Below, one piece after another: positions 59,104 through 64,000 of a stretch of DNA of 64,000 nt. The DNA comes from Oscillospiraceae bacterium (lineage in GTDB: Bacteria; Bacillota; Clostridia; Oscillospirales; Ruminococcaceae): contig JAAWDH010000042.1 in NCBI GenBank assembly GCA_022793675.1, forward strand, positions 48,378-112,377, read 5' to 3'. The notes beneath the pieces are model-generated. The model ran no database searches. It worked only from the letters and a program-made list of their open reading frames with translations, and had not been told where the DNA came from. The position numbers were made by a program, and so were the translations under genes. Position 1 is the stretch's first letter, and the number at the start of each line of letters is the position of its first letter.

Positions 59104-59200
59104 AAGCTGCCAAGGAAAAAAGTTTTACGCGATTTTTTCAAAGAAACGCGGGATTCCAAAAGGCAGAGATCTTGGTCGCCAAAAAGGGCTTTACCTTTTG
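59104..59200 (-). repeat. Dispersed intergenic repeat B, copy 2 (inverted)
   Basis: Plus strand reads GCTGCCAAGGAAAAAAGTTT, TACGCGATTTTTTCAAAGAA, ACGCGGGATTCC and AAGATCTTGGTCGCC, the reverse of copy 1 at 49512. It lies between the sigma-factor operon and the divergent LRR protein gene. Confidence 0.68.
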
Positions 59201-59218
59201 CGATAAATATGCTATACT
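59190..59218 (+). promoter_or_regulatory. Promoter of the LRR surface protein gene
   Basis: TTTACC (59190-59195), 17-bp spacer, TATACT (59213-59218) with extended TGC. Confidence 0.65.
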
Positions 59219-59224
59219 TTTTAC

Positions 59225-59310
59225 AGCCCGAATTGCAGATGGGCAAAACTATCTGTATATAAAGAGATAAATATACAAAAAAGGATAGCCGGTTTGCCCG
59301 GCAAATGACA
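59225..59310 (+). other. Possible structured leader of the LRR protein mRNA
   Basis: GGGCAAA (59239-59245) can pair with TTTGCCC (59293-59299), and GCCGG with CCGGC locally, so alternative folds exist close to the ribosome site. No known riboswitch class fits. Confidence 0.35.
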
Positions 59311-59322
59311 GGAGGAACTTTC

Positions 59323-61137
59323 ATGACGCAAATTTCCAAACGCATCCGCGTCCGGCTTGCTGCCGGGGCGCTGGCGCTTTTTACCGCTGGGGCGGCGTTG
59401 GCGGCCTTCCCGAAGGAAGCCGTCGCAGCTGGGACAACGGTCGCTTCTTCCCGCTTTGACAATAAAATCTACAAACAGCTGTTGGCCGATTGGGATGCCG
59501 ATCATAACGGCAGCCTTACCGAGGAAGAACTGGCGGCGGTGACGGCCCTTGACTTGTCGGGGCTTTCTCTGTCGACGCTGCGGGGGATTGATTATCTGCC
59601 CAATCTGGTCAAACTGGATTTGTCGGACAACCGCCTGCGCAACCTGAATGCGTTGGAAAGCCTGTCCAAGCTCCAATACCTGAACTTATCAAGCAACAGC
59701 CTTTCAAGCCTCAGCGGCATCGGCAGCCTGACCGCCCTGCGGCAGCTGACGGCGCGGGACAACCGCCTTAACAGCTTAGGCAACATCGGCAGCTGCACCG
59801 CCCTGACAAACCTTGACCTGTCGGGGAACAAGCTGTTCAGCATCGCCGGACTGGGGCGGCTGAACAGCCTAACGACGTTGGTGCTGGACAACAACAGCCT
59901 CACAAAGCTTTCCGGCTTGCCTTCAAGCCTTACCACCTTTTCAGCGGCGGGCAACGACCTTGCTTCCTGTGAAGGATTGTCTGGGCTGGGACGGCTTACC
60001 ATGCTTGACCTGTCCGACAACAACCTTTCTTCGGCGGTTGGGGTGCCGGCTGGCGCTGCGCTCAAAGAGCTTTACCTAACCGGCAACAAGCTGACCACCC
60101 TGAAAGGCCTGTCGGGTTTGTCCGGCTGCGCTATTGACCTGCGTTACAACAAAATCGACCTGCTTGACAGCAACGAACAGGCTTTGGCGGGGGGGCTTAC
60201 CCTTTCCACTTTGCCGCAGCTGATCAAAGGCTGGCAGCGGCATGACGGCAAGGGCTATTATTTTACCGATGATAAAGGCGGCTTTGCCGTTGGCAGCAAA
60301 ACTATTGATGGTAAGCCCTATACCTTTAATAGCGACGGCGTGCTGACTTCCGGGGAGTTCCCCGGCGGCAATGTTTCGACTGAACCGTCCGAGCCTTCCA
60401 AGCCCGGCGATTCTTCCGAGCCGTCTGAACCTTCCGGCCCTTCAAAACCCGGCGAGGGCAGCGTCAGCTGGACAGATAAAGCAGACGGGAAATATTACCT
60501 GAAAGAGGACGGCTTGCCGGCGGCTACTGGTTGGCTGGAGACGCCCGAAGGCTACTATTATCTGGACAGCAAAGGGAAAATGCTCACTGGCTGGCAAAAG
60601 GACAACGGTACCTGGTATTATATGGGGGCAAATGGGCTGATGCTGACTGGCTGGCAGCAGATTGACGGCGTTGTCTATTATTTGAAGAGCTGGGGCGGGA
60701 TGGCTTCGGGTTGGTTTATGGCCGACGGCAGCTGGTACTATGCTACCGGCAGCGGCGCGGTCGCCAGCAGCCAATGGGCCAAGAGCGGCGGACGCTGGTA
60801 CTGGCTCCAGGCCGACCGCAGGATGGCGGCGAACGGCTGGCTGCAGATCCAGGGGATCTGGTACTACTTTGACGCTTCCGGCGCAATGCTGGAAAGCCAG
60901 TGGGTACGCGCCGCCGACGGCCATTACAGCTATGTCGGGGCTTCGGGCGGGATGCTGGTCGGCTGGCAGAATCTGGGCAGCAGCACCTATTACTTCTCCC
61001 GCGCAACTGGTTATATGGTCACCGGCTGGGCTAAAATCGACGGCAAAACCTACTATTTCAACCAGAATGGCCAACTGATGCGCAATACGACCATCGACGG
61101 CTACAAAGTCGACGCCAACGGCGTCTGGGTGGCCTAA
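59323..61137 (+). CDS. Secreted leucine-rich repeat protein with EF-hand and choline-binding-like repeats
   Basis: 604 aa from the ATG at 59323 (AGGAGG 7 bases upstream). A signal peptide (about 1-36) is followed by an EF-hand loop, DADHNGSLTEEE (58-69). Then about ten leucine-rich repeats (about 73-290) of the LxxLxxLxLSxNxLxxL type resemble internalin-like LRRs. One cell-wall-binding repeat pair precedes a Pro/Ser/Glu/Lys linker (about 350-385), then about ten units of xxGxWYYxxxxGxMxxGW to the end. It should bind the cell surface by the C-terminus and show the LRR to partners. It shares repeat type with the protein at 24775. Target unknown. Confidence 0.85.
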   Translation: MTQISKRIRVRLAAGALALFTAGAALAAFPKEAVAAGTTVASSRFDNKIYKQLLADWDADHNGSLTEEELAAVTALDLSGLSLSTLRGIDYLPNLVKLDLSDNRLRNLNALESLSKLQYLNLSSNSLSSLSGIGSLTALRQLTARDNRLNSLGNIGSCTALTNLDLSGNKLFSIAGLGRLNSLTTLVLDNNSLTKLSGLPSSLTTFSAAGNDLASCEGLSGLGRLTMLDLSDNNLSSAVGVPAGAALKELYLTGNKLTTLKGLSGLSGCAIDLRYNKIDLLDSNEQALAGGLTLSTLPQLIKGWQRHDGKGYYFTDDKGGFAVGSKTIDGKPYTFNSDGVLTSGEFPGGNVSTEPSEPSKPGDSSEPSEPSGPSKPGEGSVSWTDKADGKYYLKEDGLPAATGWLETPEGYYYLDSKGKMLTGWQKDNGTWYYMGANGLMLTGWQQIDGVVYYLKSWGGMASGWFMADGSWYYATGSGAVASSQWAKSGGRWYWLQADRRMAANGWLQIQGIWYYFDASGAMLESQWVRAADGHYSYVGASGGMLVGWQNLGSSTYYFSRATGYMVTGWAKIDGKTYYFNQNGQLMRNTTIDGYKVDANGVWVA

Positions 61138-61179
61138 GGCTGTTTTACAGCCTGCATTTGTCCCAAAGGAGGATATTGG

Positions 61180-61704
61180 ATGAAAAAGTGTTTGATTGTT
61201 GTGGATTACCAGCAGGATTTTGTGACAGGCTCGCTGGGGTTTGCCGGCGCAGAAGCTCTGGACGGGCGGATTGCAGCGCGGATTGCCGATTATCGGGCAG
61301 AGGGCGGCGACGTGCTCTTTACAATGGACACCCACCGGACGGACTATCTGGCGAAGCAAGAGGGAAGGAAACTGCCAGTGCCGCACTGCATCGAAGGGAC
61401 GTCGGGCCACGCCCTTTATGGCGCTGTCGGGAAAGCGAAAAAAGACGGCGACCGTGCTTTCTGCAAGGGGACATTCGGGTCGGATGAGTTGTACGCTTTT
61501 CTGCGCGAAAATTCCTATGGCCAGATTGAGTTTGCCGGCGTAGTAAGCAATATCTGCGTTATTTCTAACGTTGTGCTGGCTAAAACAGCCCAGCCTGAAA
61601 CAGAAATAGTTGTGGACGCTGCCTTGACGGCATCTAACGACAAAAACCTTCACGAAGCGGCGCTGAAAGTTATGGAAAGTTTGCAGGTAACTGTAAAAAG
61701 GTGA
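61180..61704 (+). CDS. Isochorismatase-family hydrolase, probable nicotinamidase
   Basis: 174 aa cysteine hydrolase. The triad is Asp9 (VVDYQQDF), Lys96 (FCKGTFGSD) and Cys126 (VSNICVISN). Metal ligands Asp50 and His52 lie in TMDTHRTDY, as in nicotinamidase, which converts nicotinamide to nicotinate for NAD salvage. The cis-peptide stretch before Cys126 reads GVVSNIC, close to the PncA pattern. AAAGGAGG lies upstream. It is single, with a terminator at 61731. Confidence 0.85.
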   Translation: MKKCLIVVDYQQDFVTGSLGFAGAEALDGRIAARIADYRAEGGDVLFTMDTHRTDYLAKQEGRKLPVPHCIEGTSGHALYGAVGKAKKDGDRAFCKGTFGSDELYAFLRENSYGQIEFAGVVSNICVISNVVLAKTAQPETEIVVDAALTASNDKNLHEAALKVMESLQVTVKR

Positions 61705-61730
61705 CCTGCGGCGCATCAAAAAATGAACGG

Positions 61731-61756
61731 AAAAAGCAGCGGGGAGCTGCTTTTTC
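61731..61756 (+). terminator. Terminator after the nicotinamidase-like gene
   Basis: AAAAAGCAGC pairs with GCTGCTTTTT around GGGGA. Confidence 0.85.
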
Positions 61757-61777
61757 CTATATTAAGGAGGCAATCCG

Positions 61778-62803
61778 ATGATCCGTTTTGACAGCGACTA
61801 TTTAGAGGGTGCGCACCCTGCGATTTTGCAGCGGCTGATGGAAACAAACCTGGAACAGACCGCTGGTTATGGGGCGGACCCTTACTGCCAGGCTGCCGCC
61901 GAAAAAATCCGGGCGGCCTGTGAGGCGCCCGACGCCGCCGTGCATTTTTTAGTAGGCGGTACCCAAACCAACACCATCGTCATCTGTTCGCTGCTGCGGC
62001 CCTACGAGGGGGTGCTCTGCCCCGACAGCGGTCATATCAACTGCCATGAAGTCAACGCCATTGAAAGCACCGGCCATAAGGTGTTGGCTGTCCCGGCAAG
62101 GCATGGGAAAATCAGGGCGGAGGATATCGCAAGGGCAGTGCTGGCTTGGCAAAACGACGCTGCCTGGGAGCATATCGTCAAGCCGGGAATGGTCTATATT
62201 TCCCAGCCTACCGAGACCGGCAGCATCTACACCAAAGCCGAATTAACGGCTATCCGCAAGGTTTGCAGTCAGTATGGCCTGCCGCTTTTCATCGATGGCG
62301 CAAGGCTTGCCGCGGCGCTGGCGGCCCCTGGCAACGACCTTTCGCTGCCGGAGCTGGCGAAGCTCTGCGACATTTTTTATATTGGCGGCACCAAATCGGG
62401 CGCACTGTTTGGGGAGGCGGTAGTTATCCCCAACCCTGGTCTAATCGACGGCTTCCGCTCAATTCAGAAGCAGCGCGGCGGGCTGTTGGCCAAAGGACGG
62501 CTCTTGGGGCTGCAATTTGACACGCTGTTTACGGACAGGCTTTATTTCCGCTTGGGCGAGCACGCCGTAAAGCTGGCAATGGAGCTGAAGGAAGGTTTTC
62601 TAAAAAAGGGGTACCCTTTCTGGCACGACAGCCCCACCAATCAGCAGTTCCCAATCCTTACGGCAGAGCAGGCGGCAAGGCTGCGGCGGGACTTTTCCTT
62701 TGAGGATTTTGGCTCTGCCAGGCAGGGCCGGCGCATAGCCCGCTTCTGCACCAGCTGGGCTGCTACAGAGGAGCAGGTGCGCTGCCTTCTGGAGAAAATT
62801 TAG
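61778..62803 (+). CDS. Low-specificity threonine aldolase-like PLP enzyme
   Basis: 341 aa, beta-eliminating lyase/threonine aldolase family. Landmarks: FDSDYLEGAHPAIL at the start, FLVGGTQTNTIV, IDGARLAAAL (Asp for PLP nitrogen) and the Schiff-base lysine in YIGGTKSGALFGEA. It would cleave threonine to glycine and acetaldehyde. The window also holds tdh-kbl, giving two routes from threonine to glycine. AAGGAGG precedes the ATG. Confidence 0.88.
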   Translation: MIRFDSDYLEGAHPAILQRLMETNLEQTAGYGADPYCQAAAEKIRAACEAPDAAVHFLVGGTQTNTIVICSLLRPYEGVLCPDSGHINCHEVNAIESTGHKVLAVPARHGKIRAEDIARAVLAWQNDAAWEHIVKPGMVYISQPTETGSIYTKAELTAIRKVCSQYGLPLFIDGARLAAALAAPGNDLSLPELAKLCDIFYIGGTKSGALFGEAVVIPNPGLIDGFRSIQKQRGGLLAKGRLLGLQFDTLFTDRLYFRLGEHAVKLAMELKEGFLKKGYPFWHDSPTNQQFPILTAEQAARLRRDFSFEDFGSARQGRRIARFCTSWAATEEQVRCLLEKI

Positions 62804-62954
62804 GGCTGCACAAACCGCCGGGCCAGGCTTTAATAAGGCCTATTTCCTCTTTCAGAAAAATAGAATGAAAAGTGAGATAGTGAGAGAAATAGAGCATAAT
62901 GCAGAGAAATAAAGAGAAAAGCCCCTGTAAATTAAAAAAACGCCGATTTTCCAG

Positions 62955-62983
62955 TTGACAGATTCTTCGCCGGCAGTTATAAT
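62955..62983 (+). promoter_or_regulatory. rplM-rpsI promoter
   Basis: TTGACA (62955-62960), 17-bp spacer, TATAAT (62978-62983): perfect consensus. The leader to the rplM start is about 70 bases and could hold the autoregulatory L13 site known in Firmicutes; I could not confirm a fold. Confidence 0.9.
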
Positions 62984-63060
62984 AGAGTACGTTGTGACGA
63001 TGCCTGACGTTTCAAAAGCGGAACGAGGGACGTTTGAAAAATCATTTTGGAGGTAAGAAT

Positions 63061-63489
63061 ATGACTTATATGCCGAAAGCTGCTGAAATCAGCCGCAAAT
63101 GGTATGTGATCGATGCCGAGGGCAAGCCTCTGGGCCGTGTGGCCGCCAAGGCTGCGGAGATTCTGCGGGGCAAGCATAAGCCCACTTTCGCGCCCCATGT
63201 GGATTGCGGCGACCATGTCATTATCATCAACTGCGAGAAAGCGGTTCTCACCGGCAGGAAGCTGGAGCAGAAATTTTACCGTTGGCATTCCGGCTGGGTC
63301 GGCGGCTTGAAGGAGATCCAGTATTCCACTCTGATGAAAAATAACCCCGAAAAGGCCATGATGGCTGCGGTCAAAGGCATGATCCCTGACACCGTGATCG
63401 GCCGCCAGGCAGTCCGCCGCCTGCGCGTTTACAGAGGCCCTGAGCATAACCATGCTGCTCAGAAGCCCCAGCAGTTACTTGGGTTTTAA
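63061..63489 (+). CDS. rplM: 50S ribosomal protein L13
   Basis: 142 aa, exact family length. [21 protein letters not shown] at the start and [19 protein letters not shown] are L13 signatures. GGAGG precedes the ATG at 63061. It binds 23S rRNA early in large-subunit assembly. rpsI follows 22 bp later, the standard gene order. Confidence 0.97.
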   Translation: MTYMPKAAEISRKWYVIDAEGKPLGRVAAKAAEILRGKHKPTFAPHVDCGDHVIIINCEKAVLTGRKLEQKFYRWHSGWVGGLKEIQYSTLMKNNPEKAMMAAVKGMIPDTVIGRQAVRRLRVYRGPEHNHAAQKPQQLLGF

Positions 63490-63511
63490 TCAGAGAAGGG
63501 AGGCAATTTAA

Positions 63512-63910
63512 ATGTACGATTCCAAACCTTATTTCTATGGCACCGGCAGAAGGAAGAGCTCCGTCGCCCGTGTGAGGATTTACCAGGGCAGCGGCAGCAT
63601 CACCATCAACGGCCGCTCGATTGACGACTATTTTGGTCTGGATACCTTAAAGCTGATTGTCCGGCAGCCTCTAGCGCTAACCGAGACCGAGGGCAAGTTC
63701 GATATTGTCTGCACCGTCGCCGGCGGCGGCGTTACCGGCCAGGCTGGCGCAATCCGCCATGGCCTGTCCCGTGCGCTTCTGAACTATGACCCCGATCTGC
63801 GCCCTGTCCTGAAAAAGGCCGGTTTCCTGACTCGCGACCCCAGAATGAAGGAACGCAAAAAGTACGGCCTCAAAGCGGCTCGTCGCGCTCCGCAGTTCAG
63901 CAAGCGTTAA
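63512..63910 (+). CDS. rpsI: 30S ribosomal protein S9
   Basis: 132 aa. [19 protein letters not shown] at the start, [15 protein letters not shown] in the middle and the basic tail ending in FSKR, which reaches the P-site tRNA, are all typical. GGAGG precedes the ATG. Confidence 0.97.
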   Translation: MYDSKPYFYGTGRRKSSVARVRIYQGSGSITINGRSIDDYFGLDTLKLIVRQPLALTETEGKFDIVCTVAGGGVTGQAGAIRHGLSRALLNYDPDLRPVLKKAGFLTRDPRMKERKKYGLKAARRAPQFSKR

Positions 63911-63928
63911 ATTTTATCAAAATGGCTC

Positions 63929-63964
63929 AAAAAGCCCGGAAAATCAAGGTTTTCCGGGCTTTTG
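63929..63964 (+). terminator. Terminator of the rplM-rpsI operon
   Basis: AAAAAGCCCGGAAAA pairs with TTTTCCGGGCTTTT. Confidence 0.88.
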
Positions 63965-64000
63965 CTTTTGATAGGGTTTGATGCAGTTTGACTTAAAAAA

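Noticed and set aside
59219..59322. Cyclic-di-GMP riboswitch before the LRR surface protein gene
   Set aside because: The conserved GEMM core sequences are absent; only generic inverted repeats remain.

Overview
The window looks like chromosome of an endospore-forming, anaerobic, Gram-positive gut-type Clostridia (best guess Oscillospirales/Ruminococcaceae). The grounds are GC-rich coding sequence with AT-rich promoters of TTGACA-17-TATAAT type, AGGAGG ribosome sites, many sugar ABC systems of the LplB/YtcP kind without their own ATPase, dipicolinate synthase genes (spores), a Na+-pumping decarboxylase, surface proteins with choline-binding-like repeats, and several hybrid histidine kinases. 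The placement is inference; no rRNA gene is present.

Layout. 1-5.8 kb: a cut-off sugar-binding lipoprotein with a hybrid kinase, then an OmpR-type two-component pair. 5.9-8.1 kb: dpaAB (dipicolinate) and nrdR. 8.7-15.8 kb: a sugar isomerase-like enzyme, two permeases and a binding protein, followed by tdh-kbl (threonine to glycine). 15.9-18.4 kb: Nudix hydrolase, asnA, an amidase. 18.5 kb: two tRNA-Leu genes. 18.9-24.6 kb: a phosphorelay cluster ending in a histidine kinase fused to a DegV lipid-binding domain. 24.8-30 kb: surface protein, lipoprotein, degenerate sensor kinase. 30.2-36.6 kb: mreB-like, cysS, Na+ decarboxylase gamma/beta, and a helix-turn-helix/ADP-ribosylglycohydrolase fusion. 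36.7-51.9 kb: a carbohydrate island with a GH130-type enzyme, a second ABC transporter, three paralogous FAD oxidoreductases, a YesM/YesN two-component system and a cytoplasmic sulfatase. 52.2-58.8 kb: lactaldehyde reductase-like gene, then a cobalamin lower-ligand operon (cobT, cobU, cobS, a short second cobU, cobC, SIMPL) behind an ECF sigma factor and its probable anti-sigma. 59.3-64 kb: LRR surface protein, nicotinamidase-like hydrolase, threonine aldolase, rplM-rpsI.

How parts connect. A near-identical palindrome (AAARGTGTACYTTT) flanks the promoters of the first sugar operon, tdh-kbl and the GH130 operon, five sites in all, so one unseen repressor probably joins these three transcription units into a regulon. 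Two sigma-K-like promoters precede dpaA and the amidase, consistent with late mother-cell expression.

Most unusual: the kinase-REC-DegV fusion, the HTH-ADP-ribosylglycohydrolase fusion, the shared palindromic operator, and a family of about 90-110 bp intergenic repeats (six full copies and one partial) plus a second family seen twice. No transposase, phage gene or CRISPR array was seen.
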